Origin: Hyphomicrobiales bacterium
Lineage (GTDB): Bacteria > Pseudomonadota > Alphaproteobacteria > Rhizobiales > Rhizobiaceae
DNA length: 35,615 bases
Direction of reading: 5' to 3'
Assembly: GCA_011087745.1 (NCBI GenBank)
Contig: JAALLB010000001.1
Span: 1 to 35,615 of the forward strand
The translations under genes and the position numbers were made by a program. The notes under the pieces were generated by a model, which was not told the DNA's origin, searched no databases, and saw nothing but the letters and a program-made list of their open reading frames with translations. This document shows, one piece after another, positions 24,499 through 33,454 of this stretch; position 1 is the stretch's first letter, and the number at the start of each line of letters is the position of its first letter.

Positions 24499-25992
24499 TT
24501 ACTGTTTTATGACACTTTCCAGCCAGTTTTTGTAAGCATAAAGAGCTGGATGCTTCAGGCTGCGTTGTAAATATTCTTGAACACGTGGCAAATGTTTTAA
24601 ATATCCTGGCTTCCCGTCCCGTTCATTCAAACGAATGAAAATACCAAGTATTTTAGTTGCTCTTTGTGCAGCCATGATTGCATAACTCTCACGAAACTCT
24701 GCCGTATTGAATTTAGTATTTTTTGCTTTTCTACATGCGATATAGTGATTTACCAGCTGCGTTTCCAGTTCACTGCTCACATCAACTCGGGCATCTTGCG
24801 CAAGTGAGGCAACATCGTATGCGATGGGGCCGAGTACTGCATCTTGAAAATCAATTACACCAATACGCTCGGTTCCAACTTTGTTTTCTCTCCATAAAAT
24901 ATTGGGAGAATGGTAATCGCGCATTACAAGCGTTTGTTCATGAGTTTGAATGGTTCGAGCGTAGTTGCACCAAATAGCTTCGAATTTTTCAATATCTGCG
25001 GTGTCAATTTTACCACCTGAAAGTGATGGCGCATACCATTGCAGCAACAAATCCACCTCAATTAGAATTGCTTGCTCATCATAAGTGGGAATAGTGTATG
25101 TCTCACCTGAGCTGAGTTTGGACTCAGCCTGAAACTTGCACTGATGAAACTCAGCCAGGAATTCAATTGCTGCCATATAACGTTCCGCAATAGGCACTCT
25201 TTGGCTATCTATGATCCCTTCACTACCAAAATGCTCAATCAATAAGAGGCCGCCATCCAAGTCTTGAGCTTTTATTTCCGGGGCACAAAATTGTTCTGAA
25301 CGGATTAACTCATCGATCGCGACAAAGGCCTTTACATCTTCTGCAAGGTGAGCAATTTTGCTATAGGGCTTGCCATCTTTAATTGGCGGGCCGTCTGGGA
25401 GCGCTGGCGCGTTCATTAATAAAAGCTGTTCACTTCCGCTTGCAATTAATTCGTAGCTTCGGGCAGATGCATCACCCATCAAGTGACTACGTTTGTAATT
25501 TTTATGGGGTGTTCCGTTTAAGAAGTGCCTGATTTCACAGCTTCGCTTTATACGGTTGAGCAAATTTGAATTACCTGAGAATTTAAACTCTCTTATGGGT
25601 TCATCCAGGTCCGAAATCTCGATATGAACAGCCTCAGTGGGAATTTCATCAAAACACCGCTCCGGCCATTCCATAATGACACAGCCAGCTTCAAGGGCAT
25701 CTTCCCAACCCAACTCTTCAAGTTCATCCATGCTGGAGAGACGATACAGATCAAAATGGGCAATTGCTGGCAAAGTCTCGTAGCTCTGGCACAGTGTATA
25801 AGTTGGGCTGGGCACCTCAAAATTTTCATCATCGGCTAAATGCCTAATAATACCGCGGGCAAGTACACTTTTCCCAACACCGAGGTTTCCTGACAGGCAA
25901 AGGAAATCACCTTCCCTTAGAACCATGGCAATGTCACTGCCAAGCTTGGTGCTCTCTTCTTCGCTGGCGCTTATAAATACCAATGGATCCAT
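24499..25992 (-). CDS. tsaE: Fusion of TsaE (tRNA t6A ATPase) with an AmgK-like phosphotransferase
   Basis: Two enzymes in one 497-residue chain. Residues 1-155 are TsaE, the ATPase needed for N6-threonylcarbamoyladenosine at tRNA position 37: Walker A GNLGVGKS (35-42), VPSPTYTLCQSY, HFDLYRL and VIMEWPER. Residues about 160-497 are an aminoglycoside-phosphotransferase-fold kinase: MGDASARSY, VMRDYHSPNILW (catalytic loop with Asp and Asn) and GVIDFQDAVLGPIAYDVASL (metal-binding Asp). The RDYHSPN loop resembles AmgK, the kinase for N-acetylmuramate/N-acetylglucosamine. The MurU-like gene follows directly. Fused TsaE-phosphotransferases are known in alphaproteobacteria. The gene starts four bases after the upstream DivL-like kinase gene. 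Function of the second half is inferred. Confidence 0.9.
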   Translation of the reverse strand: MDPLVFISASEEESTKLGSDIAMVLREGDFLCLSGNLGVGKSVLARGIIRHLADDENFEVPSPTYTLCQSYETLPAIAHFDLYRLSSMDELEELGWEDALEAGCVIMEWPERCFDEIPTEAVHIEISDLDEPIREFKFSGNSNLLNRIKRSCEIRHFLNGTPHKNYKRSHLMGDASARSYELIASGSEQLLLMNAPALPDGPPIKDGKPYSKIAHLAEDVKAFVAIDELIRSEQFCAPEIKAQDLDGGLLLIEHFGSEGIIDSQRVPIAERYMAAIEFLAEFHQCKFQAESKLSSGETYTIPTYDEQAILIEVDLLLQWYAPSLSGGKIDTADIEKFEAIWCNYARTIQTHEQTLVMRDYHSPNILWRENKVGTERIGVIDFQDAVLGPIAYDVASLAQDARVDVSSELETQLVNHYIACRKAKNTKFNTAEFRESYAIMAAQRATKILGIFIRLNERDGKPGYLKHLPRVQEYLQRSLKHPALYAYKNWLESVIKQ

Positions 25993-25996
25993 GGCG

Positions 25997-28567
25997 TTAG
26001 GCAGCAGCTGTTATTGCACTGTCCCGGCTATAGGGAACTTGTTTGATTTCAGGTTTGATTGGAATTCGGCAAATAAAGCAGGAACCAGTTGGTTCAACAT
26101 TTTCGACACTAATTGTACCGCTGTGCATCTCAATAAACCCGCGAGCTATGGACAGGCCAAGCCCTGTGCCTTTTCTAGCACCATCATGTGGTTGCGTTTC
26201 AAATCGGTCGAAGATCGTTTCACGCTGTTCTTCTGCAACTCCAGGGCCCTGGTCAATCACTCTGATTTCATGGAAGTCGCCTTGGCATTCAGCTGAGATG
26301 GTAATAGTTCCACCATCTGGTGAGAAGTTTGCGGCATTGGAAATCAAATTGTTCAAAACCTGAACAATTCTTGCCTTATCTGCAATGATGTTGGCGCTCT
26401 CTTCGGATATGGCAAAAGATTTCTTAAGGCCTTTTTCATTCAATATTGGAATGAAAGATGAAAATAGGTCTTCCAGCATTTCTGGAAGATTAACGTCCCC
26501 AAATTCCAAAGTCATTGAGCCTGCATCTATTGACGCCAGATCAAGAATATCATCAACCATGGCTCGTAATTCATCGGCTGAACTATTGATGTGAGACAGG
26601 TACTCAACCTGCTTTTCATTCAGCTGTCCTATTTCAGGGGTCGTCAGCATTTCGCCAAATCCGGCAATATTTGTGAGTGGCGCCCGCAGCTCATAGGATA
26701 CATGCTGGATGAATTTACTTTTCAATAAATCGGAAGCTTCCAGTGCCTCTGCCCGTTCGTTAAGCGCTTTCTCGAAGTTCACATTAGCTGTTATGTCAGC
26801 AAACGTCAGCATGGATTGCCCATCAGGTAATGGCACTAATGAGTATTCAAATGTGGATCCGTTTCGAAGTTCAAGCCTGCCATTTAACTCAGAGCGCTCA
26901 TCATCCAAACCGGTAATTTTGCCAAGAATTTTTTGTAGGTCATCAGGGTTGGAGATTGTATCCGTCCAGGATTCTATTATTTTGACAATATGAAGGCCTT
27001 CATCAACGGCAACTCCGGAAGTACTCCAAAGGGTTTCCAGGGCCGGGTTAAACAAACGCAGTTTTCCGTTTGAGCCAAAAACAGCAACCGCTTCATTTAG
27101 GTGGTCAAGTGTCTCACCCTGAACCTGCATCAATGAGTTATAGTTACTTTCCAGTGCCAATCGCTCTGTCACATTTTCAAATATCCAGGTTGATCCACCC
27201 TGGTTTCTAGGATTCATGACAACCCGGATAGTTTGTCCATCCAACAAGTGCCACCACTCTTCCTTGGGCTCGATTGCCTGATATATATCCAGTTGGCCAT
27301 CACGCCATTTACGCCAGTCCGGGTGTTCAGGCAGGAGTTTTCCGTCGCGCATTGCGTCTAATAGTTCTGCATTAGATGGTTGTGTTTCCAGAAATCCTGC
27401 ATCTAACCGCCAAAGTTGACAAAATCCGCTGTTGTGGAATATCAAATTTTGGGATTTATCGAAAATGGCAACAGCGGTTGCCAATTGATCAAGCATCCGC
27501 GAATGACCTTCATTGGTATCTTTTAGAGTGCGGCGAATATCATCAACATCGCTTTTGTCGAGAGCAATACCAGCAAAACCAGCTTCACCTTTGATTGAGA
27601 AAACTTCCAGCTTTTTTCGGTCACCAGCTACAGTAGCCGGTAGTGTGCCTTGGTATAAATCTTGCTCTTCTTGTGTTTTTCGAATTTTTTCGCGTTGCTC
27701 TTGGTCAAATAAATTCCAGTCTGTACCAATTGCTTGTGAAGGTTCTGAAAGCTCAAGAGCATCTGCGTAAGCTTTATTAATCCAAGATAGTTTGCCAGCA
27801 GCATTTCTTAGCCAAATTGGCATTGGTAATTTTTCAAATAAGTGCTCAATTGTTCTAAACTGACCTATCAATTCTTCATGTTCAGCCTTCACCCGAGCGT
27901 ATTCTTCGCGCTCTGATCCAAGCTCCCTGATTCGAACAAATGCATAAGCACCTGAAACACGCCCCTGTGCTTCGAGAATACTGTCGTTTTTAGTTTGTAC
28001 ATTTGTATCGAAGGGTTTTGCATTTGCCCGCAACTCACGCAACAATGGCTCAAATCCATCCGAAGATTCGTCAGTTAGCCAATTGCCAAACGCAAGAAAT
28101 TTCTCGCTGTTTTCTGGTGTGCCCGTTGCAGAAGATAGTTTTCCTAGCAATTTTGGAGTTTCTTCTGTGCCATTCCAGACAACAATACATTGATCCGCTA
28201 CACTTACTAATGCTTCATTTCGATCATTTCTTGCACGAAGTTTTGAAAGACTTTCCTTTAAAAGAGTGTTTTCAGCTGTAATTCTGCTTCGTTCCCGTAT
28301 CAGCCATGATGCAGACATAAGAGCAAAACTCATTGCGCCGCCAAAAACCGCGAGCATCAAAATTTCAGTTGACTGAAAATTTTCGATCAGACGGGTTTTA
28401 AAACTTACCGCCTTATTTTCCTGCGCAACTGCATGGCCAAAAGCCATAGGTAAACTGGCAAGTGCAAAACTTGCTTTCAGTCCCAATGTTTTTATGCGCG
28501 CAACTATTTTGTGTCGCACAAAAGGTTTACGCCTTGCGATATTGCTTGGTTTTAATAAACCCGGCAT
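25997..28567 (-). CDS. divL: DivL-like PAS sensor kinase with tyrosine in the H-box
   Basis: DivL in Caulobacter controls CckA and hence the CtrA cell-cycle regulator through binding DivK; it is unusual in having tyrosine where histidine kinases have the phosphorylated histidine. This 856-residue protein has two hydrophobic segments near the N terminus (about 28-48 and 68-90), a coiled region, several PAS-like domains (about 150-590; IEHLFEKLPMPIWLRNAAG, MLDQLATAVAIFDKSQNL, LNEAVAVFGSNGKL), then the dimerisation and ATPase domains. The H-box reads HVSYELRAPLTNIAGF, so Tyr625 (codon 26693-26695) replaces histidine. The ATP-binding N box (LNNLISNAANFSPDGG) and G boxes (IDQGPGV, GTGLGLSIA) are intact. 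The tsaE fusion starts four bases downstream. The divL name rests on this motif, architecture and neighbourhood. Confidence 0.8.
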   Translation of the reverse strand: MPGLLKPSNIARRKPFVRHKIVARIKTLGLKASFALASLPMAFGHAVAQENKAVSFKTRLIENFQSTEILMLAVFGGAMSFALMSASWLIRERSRITAENTLLKESLSKLRARNDRNEALVSVADQCIVVWNGTEETPKLLGKLSSATGTPENSEKFLAFGNWLTDESSDGFEPLLRELRANAKPFDTNVQTKNDSILEAQGRVSGAYAFVRIRELGSEREEYARVKAEHEELIGQFRTIEHLFEKLPMPIWLRNAAGKLSWINKAYADALELSEPSQAIGTDWNLFDQEQREKIRKTQEEQDLYQGTLPATVAGDRKKLEVFSIKGEAGFAGIALDKSDVDDIRRTLKDTNEGHSRMLDQLATAVAIFDKSQNLIFHNSGFCQLWRLDAGFLETQPSNAELLDAMRDGKLLPEHPDWRKWRDGQLDIYQAIEPKEEWWHLLDGQTIRVVMNPRNQGGSTWIFENVTERLALESNYNSLMQVQGETLDHLNEAVAVFGSNGKLRLFNPALETLWSTSGVAVDEGLHIVKIIESWTDTISNPDDLQKILGKITGLDDERSELNGRLELRNGSTFEYSLVPLPDGQSMLTFADITANVNFEKALNERAEALEASDLLKSKFIQHVSYELRAPLTNIAGFGEMLTTPEIGQLNEKQVEYLSHINSSADELRAMVDDILDLASIDAGSMTLEFGDVNLPEMLEDLFSSFIPILNEKGLKKSFAISEESANIIADKARIVQVLNNLISNAANFSPDGGTITISAECQGDFHEIRVIDQGPGVAEEQRETIFDRFETQPHDGARKGTGLGLSIARGFIEMHSGTISVENVEPTGSCFICRIPIKPEIKQVPYSRDSAITAAA

Positions 28568-28703
28568 GTCCCCGGTCCTCTCGCCGCTCGATTCCCCAGA
28601 CTGCCCTGCTGTTACACTTCCTTTTTCAAATCAACTGATTCGTGGAAGTTTATGATTCTTAACACTTTAAACAATTTACGATTCGCCGTGAACCCTTTTT
28701 TGC

Positions 28704-28737
28704 AAAAAAAGCTACCGCATTTGTCAATGCGATAGCT
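28704..28737 (-). terminator. Strong intrinsic terminator of ahcY
   Basis: On the minus strand AGCTATCGCATT and AATGCGGTAGCT pair over 12 bp (one G-U pair) around a GACA loop and run into seven T residues (plus-strand A at 28704-28710). It lies about 30 bases after the ahcY stop and separates ahcY from the divL-like gene. Confidence 0.9.
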
Positions 28738-28766
28738 ACTATATGTTGTGGATAATTTATTTAGAA

Positions 28767-30161
28767 TTAATATCTGTAGTGTTCTGGCTTATATGGGCCC
28801 TGAGTTTCAACTCCAATGTAGTCGGCTTGATCTTTGCTTAATTCTGTCAATTTCACGCCAATTTTCTCAAGATGCAAACGCGCTACTTTCTCATCGAGGT
28901 GTTTTGGAAGGATGTAAACTTCGTTTTCATACTCATCTCCTTTGGTCCAAAGTTCAATTTGAGCAAGAACCTGGTTCGTGAATGATGCTGACATAACAAA
29001 AGATGGATGCCCGGTTGCATTACCAAGGTTCAGCAAACGCCCTTGGGAAAGCAGGATCATACGGTTACCCGATGGCATATCATACATGTCGACCTGATCT
29101 TTGATATTTGTCATCTTCATGTTGCGCAAGTTTGCAACCTGAATTTCATTGTCAAAGTGACCAATGTTACCAACAATCGCCATATCCTTCATCTCACGCA
29201 TGTGTTCGATACCGATAATGTCTTTGTTGCCGGTTGTTGTAATGAAGATGTCTGCATCTTTCACAGTATCTTCAAGTGTTGTTACTTCAAACCCATCCAT
29301 TGCTGCTTGAAGTGCGCAAATTGGATCGATTTCAGTAACTTTAACACGAGCACCTGCACCGCGAAGTGAAGCAGCCGAACCCTTGCCGACATCGCCATAA
29401 CCACAAACAACAGCAGTTTTACCAGCCATCATAGTATCAGTTGCGCGGCGAATACCGTCTACAAGAGATTCTTTACAACCATATTTGTTGTCGAATTTTG
29501 ATTTTGTTACGGAGTCATTGACATTGATTGCAGGGAAAGGCAGTTCGCCTTTTTTGTGCAATTCATAAAGTCTGTGAACACCAGTTGTCGTTTCTTCAGA
29601 AACACCCTTGATGTCGTCGCGGGTTTTTGTAAACCAGCCTGGGCTTTCTTTCATGCGTTTTTTGATTTGAGCAAAAATTGCTTCTTCTTCGGATGAAGCG
29701 CCTTCTAGAAGGTTTGTTTCGCCTGCTTCTGCACGCGCACCAAGAAGAATGTATAATGTTGCATCTCCGCCATCATCAAGAATAAGGTTTGCACCTTCCG
29801 GGAACATGAATGATTTATCAAGATAATCCCAATGTTCTTCAAGTGTTTGGCCTTTTATAGCAAATACCGGAATATTAGCTGCTGCAATTGCAGAAGCTGC
29901 GTGATCTTGGGTTGAGTAAATATTACAAGATGCCCAACGGACATCAGCACCTAGTTCAACCAGTGTTTCGATCAAAACAGCTGTTTGAATTGTCATGTGT
30001 AGTGAACCAACAATGCGCGCACCTTTAAGAGGCTTGCTGGCACCAAATTCTTCGCGAAGCGACATCAGGCCCGGCATTTCTGTTTCTGCAATATCAAGTT
30101 CCTTGCGACCAAAATCTGCAAGGGAAATATCTTTCACTACATAATCTGTGAATTCTGACAT
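28767..30161 (-). CDS. ahcY: Adenosylhomocysteinase
   Basis: AhcY hydrolyses S-adenosylhomocysteine to adenosine and homocysteine, relieving product inhibition of methyltransferases. The 464-residue, NAD-dependent cytoplasmic enzyme shows MTIQTAVLIETLVELGADVRW (in two parts), the substrate region NVNDSVTKSKFDNKYGCKESL, the NAD-binding VCGYGDVGKGSAASLRG, TTTGNKDI, NIGHFDNEI and the conserved C-terminal YKPEHYRY. The length matches the alphaproteobacterial form. AAGGA lies upstream of the ATG. It sits 138 bases after ptsH with its own strong terminator; in rhizobia it is regularly found between these genes and divL. No SAM- or SAH-binding riboswitch was recognised in the gap. Confidence 0.98.
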   Translation of the reverse strand: MSEFTDYVVKDISLADFGRKELDIAETEMPGLMSLREEFGASKPLKGARIVGSLHMTIQTAVLIETLVELGADVRWASCNIYSTQDHAASAIAAANIPVFAIKGQTLEEHWDYLDKSFMFPEGANLILDDGGDATLYILLGARAEAGETNLLEGASSEEEAIFAQIKKRMKESPGWFTKTRDDIKGVSEETTTGVHRLYELHKKGELPFPAINVNDSVTKSKFDNKYGCKESLVDGIRRATDTMMAGKTAVVCGYGDVGKGSAASLRGAGARVKVTEIDPICALQAAMDGFEVTTLEDTVKDADIFITTTGNKDIIGIEHMREMKDMAIVGNIGHFDNEIQVANLRNMKMTNIKDQVDMYDMPSGNRMILLSQGRLLNLGNATGHPSFVMSASFTNQVLAQIELWTKGDEYENEVYILPKHLDEKVARLHLEKIGVKLTELSKDQADYIGVETQGPYKPEHYRY

Positions 30162-30240
30162 GGGATTTCCTTTATGGAATATGAAATTTAAGTTCGTATT
30201 TGCGCTGACTTCTATCAGTTAGTTTCAGCTTCCGCAATAT

Positions 30241-30262
30241 CATATAAAGAAATCTTTATATG
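30241..30262. other. Perfect AT-rich inverted repeat between ptsH and ahcY
   Basis: CATATAAAG (30241-30249) and CTTTATATG (30254-30262) form a perfect 9-bp dyad around AAAT. There is no adjacent T-run on either strand. It could be a weak terminator of the ptsH transcript, a protein-binding site in the ahcY promoter or a leader hairpin of ahcY. Confidence 0.4.
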
Positions 30263-30299
30263 TTCTAATTACGGCTTCTCGCACGCGCTTTAGACTGTA

Positions 30300-30578
30300 T
30301 TATTCTTCTTCACCAAATTTTTCATCAATCAGGTTGGATAATGCCTCGAGCACTTCATCTACCTGGCGACCTGTTGCAGCAATGTGGATTTGGCTTCCCT
30401 TTGATGCAGCTAACATCATCAAACCCATAATTGATGTCCCGCCAACTATATGGCCATCTTTGCTGACCGTAACTTGGGCGTCATATGCATCAGCGCAATT
30501 GACAAATTTTGCTGAGGCACGAGCATGCAGTCCACGCATATTGGTGATCTTTAGTATTTTAAGGGGTGTTTCTGACAC
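30300..30578 (-). CDS. ptsH: HPr phosphocarrier protein
   Basis: HPr carries phosphate from enzyme I to EIIA proteins in the nitrogen-type PTS relay. The 92-residue protein has the phosphorylated histidine His18 in NMRGLHARASAKF and, in GGTSIMGLMMLAA, Ser49, equivalent to the Ser46 that HprK phosphorylates. Both regulatory sites are therefore present. It follows the EIIA gene by five bases, so it is the last gene of the chvI-chvG-hprK-EIIA-ptsH series. No sugar-transporting EIIB or EIIC gene is in the window, so the relay is likely regulatory. Confidence 0.95.
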   Translation of the reverse strand: MSETPLKILKITNMRGLHARASAKFVNCADAYDAQVTVSKDGHIVGGTSIMGLMMLAASKGSQIHIAATGRQVDEVLEALSNLIDEKFGEEE

Positions 30579-30583
30579 TACTA

Positions 30584-30985
30584 TTAGTTGCCCTGCAATA
30601 CTTTACTCGCAACATGAATGTATTTGCGGCCGGCTTCTTGAGCAAGCTCTGCTGCTTCAAAAATTGTTTTGGATTCGCGTAAACCGGCAAGCTTGATGAG
30701 CATCGGCAGGTTAATTCCGGCGATGACCTCAACTTTATCATTCTGCATCATTGAAATAGCGATGTTGCTGGGAGTCCCGCCAAATAAATCTGTAAGGATG
30801 ATAACTCCAGATCCCGTTTCTACTTGTTCGACCATGTCAGAAATATCTTTGCCTCGAACTTCCATATCATCGTCAGCTGCAATATTGATTGCTTCCATAT
30901 TGTCCTGTGGTCCAACGATATATTCTAACGCGAGTTTAAATTCTTGAGCCAAATTGCCATGGGTGACAATCACGATACCGATCAT
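30584..30985 (-). CDS. PTS EIIA component, mannose family
   Basis: A 133-residue EIIA-Man domain that accepts phosphate from HPr on His9 (IVIVTHGNLAQEF). The fold is supported by GSGVIILTDLFGGTPSNIAI, the conserved loop of the family, and INLPMLIKLAG. In enterobacteria this domain is fused to EIIB and works in sugar import; here it stands alone. In rhizobia it sits between hprK and HPr and is taken to be a regulatory phosphate acceptor, sometimes called manX or ptsIIA. It starts 49 bases after hprK and is almost contiguous with ptsH. Confidence 0.92.
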   Translation of the reverse strand: MIGIVIVTHGNLAQEFKLALEYIVGPQDNMEAINIAADDDMEVRGKDISDMVEQVETGSGVIILTDLFGGTPSNIAISMMQNDKVEVIAGINLPMLIKLAGLRESKTIFEAAELAQEAGRKYIHVASKVLQGN

Positions 30986-31034
30986 TTATTAACTCCGTAG
31001 GCTAGCTAATTTCTTTGCCCAATGTTGAGCTTTT

Positions 31035-31490
31035 TCACGTAACATGCAAGCCAGCATTTTGAATAAGCCACGCAAAAACAATTCGCACTGCTTGGTTTTC
31101 ATGACGAATTGGAACTTCAACGAGCGGAAGATGCAGTCCTTCAACCTCAGAAAGTTTTTGCCCAGGCATTCTTTCAATGTTCTCATCCTTGACGAGTTCC
31201 ACGACGAGATTGATTGTGGTTCTGTCTTTATTTGGAAGAGTAATGATACCGTGGCCGCGAATTTCTACTGAGCCAGCAATTGTTGGTGGAGTTTCAGCTA
31301 CCAACTCGCTTGCTGATGTTTTCAGATAAACCCTATCATCTGCAATTAAAAAAGCTTCTTTGTTTTCCTGTTGTGCTCGCTCCAGGAGACCCATCAGCAA
31401 GGATGTCTTGCCGCTTCCAGATAATCCTCTTATCAGAATTCCAATTCGGTCTATTTCCAGTGCACATGCGTGGTGAGTTTTGCCCGCCAT
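31035..31490 (-). CDS. hprK: HPr kinase/phosphorylase, short alphaproteobacterial form
   Basis: HprK phosphorylates and dephosphorylates the regulatory serine of HPr. The product has 151 residues and corresponds to the C-terminal catalytic domain only; Gram-positive HprK is about 310 residues with an extra N-terminal domain. Visible: Walker A RGLSGSGKTSL (21-31), FLIADDRVYL with the metal-binding acidic pair and IAGSVEIRGHGII, the segment linked to phosphorylase activity. The short form is normal for alphaproteobacteria, so it is not a truncation. AAGG six bases upstream supports the ATG. It lies 15 bases after chvG, inside the same operon. Confidence 0.93.
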   Translation of the reverse strand: MAGKTHHACALEIDRIGILIRGLSGSGKTSLLMGLLERAQQENKEAFLIADDRVYLKTSASELVAETPPTIAGSVEIRGHGIITLPNKDRTTINLVVELVKDENIERMPGQKLSEVEGLHLPLVEVPIRHENQAVRIVFAWLIQNAGLHVT

Positions 31491-31505
31491 CTAGAGCCTT
31501 ACACT

Positions 31506-33449
31506 TTACTTTTGTTCACGAGGTTTAATTTTCCTCGTCGCATCAGCTGGCAACATAACAATAAATCTTGCGCCGCTATTTCCATCGCGCCTGTTTTCTG
31601 CGCGAATTTTGCCACCATGAGCTTCAACAATAAGACGGCTGATTGATAAGCCAAGACCGGAATTTTGGCCAAAGCCATCAGTTTCGACTCTATCAGTATA
31701 AAAGCGTTCAAAGACACGGTCGAGGTTTTCTGCCTGAATTCCTGGCCCATTATCCTCGATTATCATAATGATCGTATTTTTGTTGCGTGCTAGCCCAATC
31801 GATACTTTACCGCCAATTTCAGGAACAAAGGATACGGCATTATCAATTAGATTGTTAATGACTTGCCCCAGGCTAATATCATGTCCAGCAACCAAAAAAG
31901 CTCCATCTGGAGATTTGGCTTTATGAATAGTAAGAACAATTTCAGCCTGTTTCCTGCGCCGTATTTCCCGGCTGGCAGATACAATGTTTTCCAGGAGCTC
32001 TCTTAAATTAACTTGTCGAGCATCATCTCTCGCCAAATCCGCATCTAACCTGGACGCATCTGAAATATCGGTAATCAGGCGATCCAAACGCCGAACATCA
32101 TGTTGAATAACGTCCATAAGTCTTTTTTTGGATTCTTCAGTTTTGGCAAGGGGTAGAGTCTCAACAGCACTTCTGAGTGAAGTGAGTGGGTTTTTGAGTT
32201 CATGGCTCACATCAGCAGCAAAACTCTCAATTGCCTCTATCCGTTGATAGAGCGAATTTGTCATTTCGCTGATGGAAGTGGACAAATTGCCAACTTCATC
32301 TTGACGATGGGAGAAGTCCGGAATTTCAACACGAGATTTGACGCCGCGCTTAACCCGGATTGCCGCCTCGGAAAGTTTTCGCAGCGGCGTTGCAACCGTG
32401 CTAGCAAGCAGCGCCGAAAGAACCAGGATTACAATTGAAGCAACCAAAAATATTCGTAAAATTGCAACCCGCTCTTCGCGAACAATCCTGTCGATGTCAT
32501 CACCTTCCGTTGAAAGAAGTAAAACACCAAGTACTGCCCTAAATCGTTGAACAGGAATTGCAACTGAAACAGTTAGTTTGCTCGCCTCTGTTTGGCGTAC
32601 GATGTGCCGTGGTGCACCCGTAAGAGCAGATTGCACTTCCTCATACTGTTTTCCTGAGCCATCGAGCTCTTTGTAAATTGGATTGCTGTGACTTTGAAGA
32701 AGCTTGTTTAAAGTATCGCCAATGGTTTCAACCCAACCAATTCTTCTTTCCGCGCCACTAACTGGCGGAAGGTTAAATTGTTTGATCTGGCCTCCTGCAT
32801 ACAAATAACGAGAGTCCAGTATTATTGCTCCATCAGAATCGTAGATACGCGCTCTGGTTTGGGTTGGTTTTATCAATTGCCGTAGAACTGGTGCGACTTG
32901 TTCTGGGTTAATAGGATAGGCAAAATTGTCCAATGGCTCCAAACGTGGCTGAAGGCTTTCACCGGCTTTCAATTGCCATAACTTATCCGGGTCAATTGTA
33001 ATTGCATCAGGGGTCGCAGTAGCCGAACTTGCAATAGCGCTTGCGATAATTCGGCCCTGTGTCAGGAGACTTTCTGTCTTTGCATCAATCAACCCTTCGC
33101 GAAATTGGTTCATATATAGGATAGCGCTTAGAAAAATTGTCAGTGCGGTCAGATTTAAAAATAAAATGCGGCGCGTTAGCGATGAAAACAGGTTTTGTTT
33201 TACAACCTTGAAACTGCGGGAAAGTAAACCCTTGCGCTTGGGGGCCTCATCCTCGTCTCCATAGGTATAACTTGGAGGCGGGGCGTCACTTTCAGGCGGC
33301 CTCTCATCAGGTGCTTCAGAATTATTCTGTTTAACTAATCTCAGGTTGTTTTGAGTCGCATCAGCTTTCGGCAAAGAAGCAGCGTCAGGTGCAGAAGGTG
33401 TTCCTGCCTCATTGGCTGCTTTTTTGTTGATCTCAAGCTCGATGCTCAA
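31506..33449 (-). CDS. chvG: Two-component sensor histidine kinase ChvG
   Basis: ChvG (ExoS/BvrS) is the membrane kinase that senses acid or envelope conditions and controls ChvI; it governs host association and envelope genes in rhizobia and Brucella. The 647-residue protein has a disordered, proline- and acidic-rich cytoplasmic N terminus (1-85), membrane segments about 94-113 and 343-366, a periplasmic sensor domain between them, a HAMP domain, the H-box FAADVSHELKNPLTSL with His416, and ATPase motifs QVINNLIDNAVSFVP, IEDNGPGI and GLGLSISRLIVEAHGG. It starts five bases after chvI and precedes hprK, the diagnostic rhizobial order. Confidence 0.95.
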   Translation of the reverse strand: MSIELEINKKAANEAGTPSAPDAASLPKADATQNNLRLVKQNNSEAPDERPPESDAPPPSYTYGDEDEAPKRKGLLSRSFKVVKQNLFSSLTRRILFLNLTALTIFLSAILYMNQFREGLIDAKTESLLTQGRIIASAIASSATATPDAITIDPDKLWQLKAGESLQPRLEPLDNFAYPINPEQVAPVLRQLIKPTQTRARIYDSDGAIILDSRYLYAGGQIKQFNLPPVSGAERRIGWVETIGDTLNKLLQSHSNPIYKELDGSGKQYEEVQSALTGAPRHIVRQTEASKLTVSVAIPVQRFRAVLGVLLLSTEGDDIDRIVREERVAILRIFLVASIVILVLSALLASTVATPLRKLSEAAIRVKRGVKSRVEIPDFSHRQDEVGNLSTSISEMTNSLYQRIEAIESFAADVSHELKNPLTSLRSAVETLPLAKTEESKKRLMDVIQHDVRRLDRLITDISDASRLDADLARDDARQVNLRELLENIVSASREIRRRKQAEIVLTIHKAKSPDGAFLVAGHDISLGQVINNLIDNAVSFVPEIGGKVSIGLARNKNTIIMIIEDNGPGIQAENLDRVFERFYTDRVETDGFGQNSGLGLSISRLIVEAHGGKIRAENRRDGNSGARFIVMLPADATRKIKPREQK

Positions 33450-33454
33450 ATATT

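Noticed and set aside
30162..30299. SAM-II or SAH riboswitch upstream of ahcY
   Set aside because: None of the conserved core sequences of those riboswitches was recognisable; only a simple AT-rich hairpin is present.
31035..31490. hprK as a truncated pseudogene
   Set aside because: The 151-residue catalytic-domain-only form is normal for alphaproteobacteria, with a good start site and intact motifs.
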